Origin: Parietichytrium sp. I65-24A
Lineage: Eukaryota; Sar; Bigyra; Thraustochytrida; Thraustochytriidae
Direction of reading: 5' to 3'
Assembly (NCBI GenBank): GCA_012862575.1
Contig: BLSF01000015.1
Coordinates: 495,545-559,544 of the forward strand
Length of the DNA: 64,000 nucleotides
Below, piece after piece: positions 10,637-23,400 of this stretch. The notes beneath the pieces are model-generated. The model had not been told where the DNA came from. It did not search any database and was given only the letters and a program-made list of their open reading frames with translations. Positions within the stretch are counted from its first letter, which is position 1; every line of letters begins with the position of its first letter. Position numbers and translations under genes: made by a program.

Positions 10637-11419
10637 GCAAAACTCCTATTTCTTCCGCTTTGCCTATCTCCACGCAAACCTAACTCTCACACGCCCAGCG
10701 GCCCCAGCTTCTTCTTCCCCACTTGAAAATCCAAGACGTCTAGACCCCGCCTCTCACAGAGCTGCCCATCAATGCCCACATCCACAACTCGACCCTTACA
10801 TATGCAAACGCACTTTGCCCGAGAGGTCCCAGAGATCCCACGATCCAAGATGCGTGCCTCGGATGGCCAATTTCGAGAGCCAAGATTCGAGATTCGAGAT
10901 TCGAAATTCAGACCGATTCGCTCCGCGCGCGATGCTGAGCACAGCGCCAGCGTACGTGGCAAGTAGCAAAACAGAATGTGTGTGTGAGAGAGAGAGAGAA
11001 GTCTTTGAAAAGCCTTTGTTTCTTGTTTCTCAAATGAACAAGAAACGTGAAAACGGTTTTCAGTTCTCAAGCTTTTGCTAGTAGAGTCTTTCTAATATTA
11101 ACGGTAGTCGGTGCTGAGTGATTGATTGATTGATTGATTGACTGATTGAATGTGGATGGATAGGTGTGCTGGGTCCGAAGATGGCGGTGATAGGAAACTG
11201 AGAGGAACACGGATACAACAAGCGAGAAGGGCAGATGCATGAGCGGTGGTATTGCTTCAAGAGTTTGTTTTTTTTCTTGTGCTTTTCGACGTTTTTGTTT
11301 ACTGTTAAAATCTACCAGGTCAGATTCAGAGTGGGAGGATGTTTTGGAGGTCGCGACATTTGCATTTCGATGCATCACAAACCCATCAAACGATGAACGC
11401 CATGCTATAGATTTCTCGC
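10637..11419. other. Spacer between dynein 3' end and kinesin 5' end
   Basis: No gene is seen. On the + strand it holds imperfect GATTCGA repeats (10875-10905), a GA run (10985-10999) and an ATTG array (11119-11149), all upstream of kinesin in its reading direction. The dynein terminator must lie in the distal part. Confidence 0.5.
11119..11149. repeat. (ATTG)n tetranucleotide microsatellite
   Basis: About seven ATTG units with one interruption (GACTG). Read in the direction of the kinesin gene it is (CAAT)n. Comparable arrays lie upstream of TsaE (46214) and of the ankyrin gene (54486). Confidence 0.95.
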
Positions 11420-14400
11420 TCAGAACTGCGAGTGCGCGATGAGAGCCACGCCGCGCAAGGTGGAGTGCTCTCCGACGGGACCGAGAAAGTAGACTTCAGC
11501 AATGAGAGAGCATCTGCTTGAGTCCGTGTACAATGGAAGACGAACGCATTTGCTGAAGAGTTGACCGTCTGACGAGGCCGAATGCCACACAAAGTTGCAC
11601 GAAATCACCGATCGAGAATGCTCGACTCCCCCCTCAAGAACGAGCTCGCTAGTAAAGTCCGGCTGCAAACCAGTATTCGTAGTTGCTGGGGAGGCGATCA
11701 ATTTCAGGTTCTCGAGCGATTCCGACTTGTTCTTGGCAGCAAGCTGGCGAGATGAGGTGAGGAAGGCACCTGGGAAGAAAAGGCTGCCAACGTTGTAGTT
11801 GACCGGCAGGTCAAAGCAGTTGGCCTGGCTTAGGAGCTTCATGAATGCAGATATTTTCAGGATGTAGTCTTGCACCCACATGTCAATGGTGACATTTTTG
11901 TTGCCAAAAGACAAGGTCTGCAACCAAGCTGATGGAACTTCTTTGCGATGAATGTCATGGACAAGGCTGTAGAGTTCGTTAGTCATTCGCTGCTCACCTT
12001 TAAACACAGCCTTCAGTCCTCGTATCTGTGACCCAAGCAGATCGAGGAGAGTCAAAGCAGCCGTGCTCTCTCTCTCGAAGCAACGGTAGATTGGATTTGA
12101 CACCTTGCTAGTATCGCGGCGAAGCTTTTCTCGGGCAATGTCGCGGAATGATTGCAGTTTTGCAAGCTGACTTTCCCATGCCATCACGGATTGCTCTGCA
12201 GCATCCATCCATTTTGGTCGGGCAACTGTTTCTTCAGAGTTCTCTCCCTCTGTTGCAGCAACCTCGAGCACCGTTTCGCTATCTTTAACCTTGAGAAACT
12301 TTGCGACGAACTCGCGACTCTCAGAGTGCAGGAGAAGAGTCTCTGCAGTACGGGACAAGCCCAGCCACGAAGGATCATTTGCAACGGGGAGATTTTGAAC
12401 CCATGCCTCGAAATGTGACTTTTTGGTGCCCTCTGGAGCGAGCAGAGGGTCATCGCCTTCCACTAAAACAAAGTCCCGCTCGAATGACTTTGGCACAAAG
12501 ACCTTCAGCAAGATCTGATTGAGAATCTCTTGATCAAAGCCATTATCAATCCTTCCGCCGTATGTCGACTCGGCAAAGATGGACCGGATCGCGTCCCAAG
12601 GGATCTCCTCGGGAGCAATGTGCTCTCTGGACTTGGCAACCCTGTCGATCCATTCATCTATCACATCCAACGCACAAGACTGATCGGCATCGCTAAACTC
12701 ATAGGTCTTCGTCCACCCAATAGGAGCGAATCTCAACCGCTCAAGCAGTACTGCGTGGAACCAGGCTAGCAAAAAGTAGAGACGGCTTCGCTCTCGTGGA
12801 GCTTTGTCCATTCTTTCACTCGGCATTGCCTGCAACGAACGTTGAAGCGATGCTCGCACTCCCTTCGGCGCTTCAAAGACGAGCTTCACGGACTGGCGGA
12901 GCAGAGTCTTTGGCAACTTGTTGCTAAGTTCAGAGGTCAAAACCAGCCGGAAGTCCTCCCTTGCGTTCATATTGTGCATTCTCTTTTCAAGGGATTGCAA
13001 CCAGTGCGAAGCCAGGTGCACGTTCTTGAGTAAAACCCATCCTCCGGACTGGGAAGCATCGGAAATTACACGCTCTGCTTCGTGGAAACCGTCTGCGGAA
13101 CCCATGGCTATGGAGCGGCACCGCACCCGAAGTGCAGCGGCCAGCTGCTCTACCTTGCCACTCATGTCAAACCCTTGCGTGGAAATCAAGAGAGTGGGGT
13201 GCCTAGAGTGAGCTTCAAGAATGGACTGTTCCAAATTCAACGCAGCTTTGTCCGAGCTGACAAATGATGTTTGAAACAAGTGATTGACCAGGTTCTCAAC
13301 CCAGCTGAGAACCTTGTCCCCACGAAATGCTCGCATCAAAAGAAGCATGTAAATATCTCTATTTACTGGCGAGGTGCTTGAAAACTGCACAGTCTTCGGC
13401 AGGTCACGCTCGACCGCTTCGGTCTGCATCCATGAGACCCAGGAGGCGCGATCGTCTCGAAGACTTTGGGCGAGATCTTTGATTGAAGAAACGCTTGCGG
13501 CTGACTGGAGTGCGATCAAATCTACTTGGGCAGCCAAATCGCGCGGAAGCTCAGACACAAGTTCGCGTAATTGAGCCGATGCATCAGCGCCGTTTTCGGC
13601 CCAAAGAGCGTGCCACGCATCCATATCAAAGTCCTTAGGAGTTTCAACATCCACAAGGATTTTCGCAAGCATGAGAGCCCAGAGAATTTTGTCCTTCTCC
13701 AACAGAGAGTGCTTTGCCTTGCGATATGCTTCAAAGAAGAAGTTTGATTGCAGTTTATGCAGTCGCTCAGAATGATTGGCGCCAAGCGTCTTGAGATTCT
13801 CCTCCGTTAGCTGCGTGTCCAGGATTTTCATAAAGAAGCCCAAGCTGAAGTAATAGGTGAAGTGCACATCGGAGAACCTTTCAAGAGCGAAATAGGTGTT
13901 CGAACAAATGGTCGCAAACGGCGTGTAAAACGCGCTCACTTGGTCAATCTTTTGCATCACTGCATCGGCTTCACTAGACTTGGCGTGAATGTCCTTCGCT
14001 TCTTCCTTGAGATTCTCCAGTGTATGCACAACTTGGTCGTCATCCAAAATGTTGCCCTTTGCTTCATTCAGTGAATTGAGAAGTTTCTCCTCCAACTCCC
14101 GAAGTCGAACTTGGTATTCGCCCTGGAGCTTCAAGAGGTCTTCTCGTTGTTTGTCTACCTCTGGTCGTTCTGCTTTGAGAACCTTACTGAGACACTGTGA
14201 TTGCAAGCTTGCCGGAGTGACAGTAAAGTTGACAAACGTAACTCGAGAGCACACATCTGGAGCGAACTGGAAAGTTGGGTCGCGCGTGGTCAAGAACATA
14301 GAGAAAGACGGACTGTAGTCAATATCTTGGTCTCCGAGGCGCACGAGCATTCGCCCTCCTGTTCGATGGATCTCTCTGTTTAGGACCGGGTTCAAAACCG

Positions 14401-17400
14401 GGTCGATATTCTCGACGTCAGATATCACCAAGCACGTCCCGAATCGCAAGGCGCTTTCCAGTTGCTTCATGAAGCTTGCGTCCAAGAAACTCGTTTTGAC
14501 TATCTTCTTGTCGCGCAGATTGTGCATCAAAAAGTCGGAAGCCTGGCCAGACGGATCAATAATGAGCGGGAACCGATTAAAGCGCTCGAGCATGATAGCA
14601 TTCTCCTGGCATAGATCGTCGTTTGGAAGCCCGCTCGCCTGCCACTGCAGCCGCTGCCCGGGCTTACTCAAATACTCGATAAGGGACAGACCTTTCTTCA
14701 TGTGAACGCCAAAATTATCGAGCATATCTTTCCACGTTTCGAAAAACGCCTGCCTCTGCAGATAACCGAAGAATCCCCCGTAAGAAATGAAACTTGCCGA
14801 GAGCAGCACATCACCGACCAGCGTCGACATTTGTTCAGCAAAATTCTTCCTGGCTGCACCCCAACGCTCGTTCTCCTGAGAAAGAGAATCGAGCAATGCG
14901 GTAGAACGCTCAACTTTGGACTTTACCAAAGTCATCTCGGACTTGATTGACTCTGTCTCGCGAATCAAGACAGCATACTCTTCCTTGAGCTGAACTATTT
15001 GCTTCTCAAGCTCGGAGATTTTGACCATTTCCTCGTTTTGACGCTCTGTCAGCTCTTCCGACTCTTGAGCAAGTTCGTTGATCTCATCCCGAAGCGGCTG
15101 AATACGCAAGAGAATTCGGGCAAAGTTCAGTTGCGAAGTGAGCCATTTGAAAAGAGCAACACACGCCTTGTTTGCGTGGAGAACCTTTTCTTCCACAAAG
15201 TCGGGGTTTTCCATCATCCTTTCTACGTTTTGGCGGTTCTCATCCGTAAGGTTTTCCGACCTGAAGTTGACGACGTCTGGAATGAATTCTCTCCTCTGAA
15301 GAATTCTGCGAATATCGGTCCAGCTGTTAAAGGACAACCCAAGCATATGGCACACAGCCTCCAGCGTGAGCTTGACTGCCGGGGGCGGATTGTTGAGCGC
15401 TCGCATCTCATCCAAGTGCGCTTTTCTGATATCACTCACTGCTTTCTGGGCCTCCAGAAGCGCAGGCTCGGCTTCACTGAGCTCGGCCTCTGCAACCTGC
15501 CGTTGCTCAGCCACCTTGGCGTTTCTTTCATCAAGTTCTTTTCCCATTTTCTCGGCGTCTCCCTTCTTCTTCTCAGCCTCGTTTTGGTCGCTCACCATTT
15601 GCTGAAGCTTGCTATTAGCCTGGTTATTCTTCTCTTCGAGCTCGCGCTCTTTCACGGCGAGTGACTTGCCCAACTCTTCCACTTTTTCAGCAGTCTCCTT
15701 CAATTTGTCGAGACCAACGTTAAAGTGGAGCTGCTGCTCCTCGAGATGCTCTCTCTTCTGCGTGTAGAGGCTCACGAAATGTTGGATAAGGTCGAGATAG
15801 TCGCGAGGTGACACGAAGGTGTGATTTTCGTGTCGCTTTCCTTGCTCTTTCACAACGTGCTGCACGCTCTCATGAATCTTCACCAAGCAGGTGGCAACCG
15901 CATCGCGATAGAGAAGTGGAATGCTCGAAGCATTTGCTCTCTTGGCACTGCCCACATCACGAATGGTGCGAACCTCATCCTCTGCGTCGATAGAGTCTGG
16001 GCGGTAGTCTGGCTCGGAGAGGTCGATGTCCAACGTACGGGTAAACTCGTAGCCAACTTGCGCCAGAGCCTGGTGAGACCAGTCACCAAACCAATCCACA
16101 ACACAGCGATTGAACAAGGCCGGCGAGGTTGCAGCGCGATTCTTCAAGTCGGAAGACGCGGGATTCATCGTGAACACCACATGAAGGTTTCGCTGGACAT
16201 TTTTGGTGAACTCGCGGAAGAGATCATCCTCGTCAGTCTCTATCATGACTCCGTCCCTCTGAGCTGCCTCGCGACAGGCGCTGAGAAGCGCATTTCGCTC
16301 ATCACCTTCAAACAACCCAGGAACTTCACCGCTGGCGAGCAACGCATTCATGCGCTCCAGGAACGCAGAATCAAGAATGTTGCTTTCGTCAAAGATGAAG
16401 CAAACTCGTTCTCCATTGCAGCCCGCTTGCTTCATGATGTATCGGAGGTCCTCATCAAAATTCTCCAATGAGTACTTTCGCGAGAGTTTAATCTGGAAGA
16501 CGCGGAGACCATTCATCCAAGCCACGAAACGCGACAGCACAGTCTTGCCCGCTCCACTTTTTCCAACCAACAACAAATGTCCGAGTGGCTGTCGAAGCAC
16601 TCTGTCTATGCGCAAAACATGCTCCAAGACATCGTCGAATACAACCAGTGGTACGTTCAGTTCCTCTTCATAAAACACCCGCAAGCGCGCTTCAACATGT
16701 GTCCGCAGGGCGTCCTGGTCCACGCTGACGTAAGCCTTCGAGAGCCAATTTGCAAAAAGAACTGGCCTCGCCAGGGCCACATCTAGATCGGCGCTAGGGA
16801 AATGATTGTGAGCGACGGAGTCCATGAGATCGGAACACCACTTGCGCTCTTCTTCGGTGACAAGCCTGTCGTGAAAGAGGCGCAGCCCTTCATGCAACCA
16901 CAAGCGCACAAGCTGATCTGTGGACACCCCTTCCACTTGTCCAAGTGCCTCGTACAAAGCTCTGACCCAGCGGCTCAACTCGCGCGGGCTGTATACGTAA
17001 TGTGGCGCTATATCCGCCGAGAACTGCTTTTTGTTCGCGGAATACACCTCCACCATGGCCTCTGTAAGAGCATCGCCATGTGCTCGGACCGTTGGTTGAA
17101 GCTTCAGAAGGGCGCGGTTAAACGTGCCGTAGATCATTCTCAGAGAATCCTCGACTGGGTAACCAACAAACATGAGTGGGGTGTGTCTCAAGAAGCGGTG
17201 CGAAAGCGGCACGCGCCCAGGATCAGTTGGAGGATTGCAGGCACTCACGAATTGCACCCTCTCAACGCTGACCCAGTTGAGGTCTTTTGGACGCCAGAAT
17301 CCGCCCTGCTCTACGATCTGGCGCATGAAGGTGATCACATGCTGCGTTCCATAAGAGTCTGCCACAGGAAGATTCACCTCATCGCAAAATACCACAAGCC

Positions 17401-20400
17401 ACCGGTCTGGCTGTGGCGGCGCCATGATAAGCCCCGTACGAGTGGGCTTGTACGTGCAATATTGCTCAAGGGTTTTCAAGATGAGCTCCGGCGTGGTGGC
17501 CGAGCTAAAGTTGAGCGATGCTAGCTCATAATTTGGCGAGGAGTTCAGGACACTGGTGAGAGACATCGTCTTTCCGGAACCAGGTGGCCCGCAAAGAATG
17601 AGAGGGCGATGCTCATCGAGCCAAGCGCGCAATACCTCCACATGCCTCACTGTGTCCACGGTGCCAATCACTACGTCCGTGTCCACAACGCGGTGAGGCT
17701 CGATATCCACTCTAGGGACGCTCTCTTTCCAAGATCTCCATTCGCCACTTTCAACGTTAACCTCGTAGTCCCAAAGCGATGTCATTGCTGCTGGGAGAGG
17801 GGTGGTCGTCTTTTTGCAGATAGCCTCCGCGAGGGTTTCCCGATACTCGCTTGGGAGAGATCCTCCAAATCCCCAGAGTAGAGAGAACAACAGCCACTTG
17901 CTCATGAATTTCTCCATATGCTCAGCCGGCATAGGAAAGTCCGGGTGGTTTTGGTTGTATTCCTGAGCAAGAGTGACACCTCTCGTCAGAAGCGAAAAGA
18001 AGGACACTACGAGGCGCATTCTGGTGACGTCCATAACATGCGGCAATGTCTGACTGAGCTGCAAAATGTCTTGTACGACCCCATCGCCCTTGAAGACAGG
18101 CTCGAGAACTTTTACGCACTTCCTTCCGACTCCTAGAGAATCAGTCGAGTCCTCGCGATCGTCATCTAGTTTCTTCTCTTCCTCTTCAATCCTGACAGCC
18201 GGCGATCCGGCGACATCCTCGGGCTTGAGCGAGCCAGAGCCAACAGAGCTCCAGACAGACCTGACCGAAGATTCACCGCGAGCAAGAAGTGCAAGGCGAT
18301 TTTCAAGGATGTCGTCCAAGGAAAGGGTGTCATCACTGTACCAAATCATTCCGCAGCGGCTGACCGTCGCCAAGGTGGCATAGCGCAAGGTCTCAACCTC
18401 AAACATAATCCTCACATTGTCTGGAATGCTTAACCGCTCCCCGTTTGGCAGAGTGAGTAATTTATTGTCATCCAGGACGGAGTTGAGATTCTCGGCCCAT
18501 TCAGGATCGACATCTCCGTCGAATACGATCCAGTGCCTTTTGGACTGCTCGCCTCTGACATTGTTTAGGATGGTACGGAGAATCTGAGTAAACACTCCGT
18601 TTGTCCACTCTAGAGTGTTCGGATCCAACCTGCCGTACAACGCCTCTTTGCTGAGCGCTTTGGGGTCAATCACATACGCTTGGCCCTTCACTCCATCAAC
18701 CATCTCAAGTGCTTCTAGCAACACCCTCCAAGAGCTCGACTTTCCACAACCGCTTGGACCGACCATCATAATTCCGTGCCGAAGGCGCTGTACCTGGTCC
18801 AGCTGCAGAACCTTGTTGAGCCAATTTTCACTAGAGTTGAGGGACCACGCGGCGCACACCTTTTCAATCGCATGTCGGAGCGCCTCCGGGTTAGACTGTC
18901 GAATAGTTGCACCAGGATAAACGCCGGACAATAAATTCTCGTAAAGTGCAACGTCTTCAGAGACGAGCTTCGGCACAACATTTTCGCAAAGACTTTGAAT
19001 GAGGATGTTGCGCTCGGACTCCACTTCACTGTCATCTGCGCCACTGGCCTGGTCGAGGATCTTTTGTCTCTTGAGGTTACCCGCACTCAATAATACGCTC
19101 TTAATGGCTCGAAGCCCGAAATCGTAGTGGGGTTGATCAGAGAGCTGATCGCGACAGAGCTTGAAGAGAAGCACAATCTTGGAGGACATCTGCTCGGCGG
19201 ACTTGAACCCTTGGCTGAAGAGCATCACCTGTGCAATCAGTTCTCTGTCCGGCTCAATCATAGCGATGGATCGGAACAGTTGCTTCAAGTTGTCCGGAAG
19301 ATTTGAGCGTCCTGCATACCCTGGATTCATTGTCACAAAGATACCAACGTCGGGATTGAGCTGCACAGGCTTTCCAATTAGACTGATTTCCCGCGAGTGG
19401 TCAAGCAAGCCTCGCTGAATGTTCAGAATTTGTTGCGAAACGGCCGACAGTATGCGCTCTTCAAGACGATTGAACTCGTCAAAGCAGCCCCACGCTCCAA
19501 CCTGGCAAAGACCAACAAAAATGCGACCCATGGCCTGCAAGTCAAAATGTTCATCACAGTTGAAGACAAGAACGAAACGGCCAAGCTGAGCACCAAGAGC
19601 TTTAACACTCTCGGTTTTCCCAGTACCAGCTGGGCCAAAGGGGTTCCCACCAAGACGAAAGTGGAGAGCTTGGGTGAGTGCCAAATAGCATCTGTCGGTG
19701 AGCGGAGTCTGCACAAGGCGCTCGCCAACCCCTTGATACTCGAACCCATAGTTGAACTTGGCGCTCGCAATGTGCAATTCGAGCTGATCGTTGGACCAAG
19801 TGTATCGAAGCTGACTGAGCCATTCGTAGGAGTCAACAGTCGACGAACTCGAAAATTTGCGAAGTACGTCCCTCTGGTGCACCATTTCTGTGATCAACTG
19901 CTCATGTTTCTTTCGTGTCTCGGCTGATAGATTCCCCACGAGAACCCGGTCAGCGAGCACGGAAAGCCACTCTCCTGTTCGCCCTTCCAGACTTCGAATC
20001 TCAGCTTCCGGCGCCCCATCCTTGGAGGAGAGCAAGTTGTTGATCGCTGAGGACCAGGCCACCTGACTAGCAAGGATCAAAATTTGGCTTGGGAACGCAT
20101 CGATCCACTTGGTGAAGATGTTGGCATCATTTGACGCAGCGCTGAGCGGGTTGGAACCATCGGCTTTCTTGAGAAGTGTCAGGAGGGAATTCCGCATCGC
20201 CCGTTCGAGACCCAAGAGCCACTCGTTCACCTTCACATTTTGTATAGCGAGGGGCTCGGGCTGAATTTGAACAACTTCGCCTTCCTTTGACGAGAAGCTA
20301 TTCACCACACTGTCATTCTTGTCAAACAAGAGAGTGGAGATCCCAGCAAACATCTTGGACATGTGGCGCTGAATCTTGACCGGATCCTTGGCATTTCCGA

Positions 20401-23400
20401 TGATCTCGAGCAAATCTTCATCCCCAACGAAATAAAAGCGGGAAAAGCTCTGACGCTGACGTTCCAAGTAATCGCCCAGAGCGCGCTGAATTTTTTCAAG
20501 CAAGTCAGCAAGACGCGAGAGGGAGTGATCGAGGCTGGGCATGTTTGTGACGACGTCCATAATCCGTGGGGTACGGCTAACTTTGCGCATGAGTGTGACG
20601 AACTCATTATCGATGGACATGAATCGCGAGTACTCATTAGGCAGTTGCTGTTTAATATCGGCGCTGCCAAGCAAGATGCCGCCCAAGTAAACCCACCGAC
20701 GCTGAACATCAATCCAGAGATCTAGTACGACTCTGATTCGAGTGAGTTTGTCCTCCCAGCTGGCAGTATCTTCCTCGAACACTCGAAAGTACGGCGATTG
20801 TTTCATGGACATGAGACTTGTCGTGTGTTCGTCAAGTTGCGTGAAGAGTTCGTCCCAGCCCCGGATGAGTTTGCACCTGTTTTGAAAGTTGACGAGGTCA
20901 AACTCGTACGTCGACCAGAACTCTCTGATCTGGCGCAAAAATTCCTCCAGGGCCATCTCTCCTTGCGCGGTGCGGAAGATTTCCGCCAGCTCCCGCTGGT
21001 GTTTTCCCAGGTCCTTGTTCCATAGATCTCCCAGTGTCAAATCCTTGAGAGGGACTGCCTGTAACGACAAGATCTTCACAATCTGACGCCAGTGCCGATC
21101 TTTCAAAGCTTCGGATCGCAACTCCACAATCGCGCTCTGGCTCTTTTTGTAAGCCCGAACGGTATTCTGCGTGAATTCGAAAGCTTCGTACTGTTGCACT
21201 TTGGCTGGCATCTTGCGCAACTTTTCCAAGATATCATCCAGAGCAGCGCGAAGCTTCTTTGGTACGACTGCAGTCCAAGGGAGTTCACGGAGGTCTCCGA
21301 TCGACCCAGACACCTCGCCGAGAGCAGTCCAGACCTCTTTCAGGCTTTTAATCTCCGCCCGCAAAGACTCGAGGGTCTCGGCGACGGGGCTTCCCCTTGC
21401 TGACGACGACAGAGACCCGGACGGATCTTCGTATTTTGCGCTCACAGACGCAGAGCCCATACTGAGCGCCTCTTTGGCAGCTGCCACGCGATTCACCTCC
21501 TCTGAGAGCCTAGAAGCGCGGCCTTCGAACACGGCAAGTGTGTTCAAAGCGTCCAGTGGTTGTGCGGAGCCACTGACTGGACGGGAAGAATTCCAGTCGT
21601 TCACCAGCTCGGTCACGCGACCGCTCACAGCCTTGTCTTCCACCAGAATCTTGGACTGCAAGGAAGAAAGCTCCACCTCCATGGCGCGAAGCTTGCGAGC
21701 GAGAATTTGCTCAAAAGCATCCCACTCGCCTTGCACGTTAGCGAACCACAGCCAATTGGACGGGAATGTAAAGCGCTGTCTCAGCAAGAGCTTTTCGCTT
21801 GCGTGAAAGCCTTCCAAGACATTCTCAAGGACTGGCTTTTCAACTGTGATCTTGTTAAGCACTGTGATGAAAGACACCACTTCAGCAGTCGGGGCATCCA
21901 GAGATCCTCGCTCGAGATCCTCACGCATAGATCCTGCCTTGCTGAAGAACTGAGACATGGCGTCACTCAAAACAGTGGAGAATTTTGTAAGAATCTCCTT
22001 ATGCCAAGCATCGTAGCGCAAACTGACCTGTGCCTGCACCTGCTGGAAGTCCACCACCACAGCGCCAAAGTGCTTGGCGTGCTCAGCTGTGTCGAAGGTG
22101 CCTCTTGAATGCTGGATACCATGCAAAAGATCCCTCCAAAGCTCAAGATCGCTTCCCATTCGGGCAAATATTTCAGAAGACTCCATCTCCCACAGGCTCT
22201 GATACTGCAGCCAAGTTTGGACATAGGCATCCACAGCAATCATCTTTTCTTCAATCGTGGAATACACCACGGCAAGAAGACTCTGGCCAGGCTCGGCAAC
22301 TGTCTCGCCAGGTTTGAGGCCCACTTGACATAGCTTGGGCAGAAGGTTGGCGAACGTCCCAGAGGCGTCTGCGAATAGAGCATCACGCTGAACCGCCGAG
22401 CCGTCTGCACTGTGAGCATTGGAAGCGCCGGCCACAGCAGAGTCATATCTAGAGCTCTGAATTCTTTTCAGATTACAAACCACTGCCAAGCAGGTGTGGA
22501 ATGATCTGATCCAGGTCAGGCGCGCAGCCTCGATGGGCGGGTCCAAGTAGAGCGCATGCTTTCGCAGGACAATCTCATGCTTTGAAGTACGGAGCCCTTT
22601 GCTGCCGCTGGAGGTGAACAGCTGCAGCCACTCTTGCGAGGCCGCCTGCAACCGCTCCAGCAGTATTGCATCAATTCGCTTCTCGACGGAAGCCACCCAG
22701 TGATGAAGATTCGAATAGGAGGCCAAATTCATCTCATCGACAACCTTTTGGATCTGCTCCAGTTTCTCTTCGAGGGCTTCTTCTGTGTATGGGCAGGCTT
22801 TCATTTCGAGCAGGAACTCATTCACAGTGGTGCACTTTTGCTTGGCGTCATCAACCTTGTTTTGCAACGAGTAAACCCTTTGTGAAAACCCGGAGGTGTA
22901 GTCTCGAAGACCATCAGAGTCCCAGTTGATGACCTTGCCCTTCTTAAAGGTGGATTCGATCTCTGTTTGGACATCTCTAATGTAAGCGGCAAGGAGGGAG
23001 TATGACTCCTGATCAAGCTGAGCAGTTGTATTCTTAAAAGCCTCCAGCGTGGATTGGAGCGCCATCGCAAAAGGATACTTCTCCTTGGCTTCGTCGGATA
23101 TAATCTTCAACGTATATGGAATGCGAAAGCCGAGCCACTGAAGATTGCGAACTTCTTTGAAGAGCTCAATAATCTGCGGATCAAAGTTGACAATGAGGTT
23201 GGCGGTTTCGCTGCCCTGACGTTGTTCGACGCAGAATATTCTTCCAGTGACTTCAAAGCTGGGGATGGCCTGAATGCTCTTCATCCAGTGTTCAAACATC
23301 TGTTGAGTGTTTAGCTTCTTTTTGAACGCCAGCCCAGACTCCTTAAGCCGCCTTCCTTCGACATGCTGCTCCCAGCCGTTGCCCAGAACACTCTCCACCC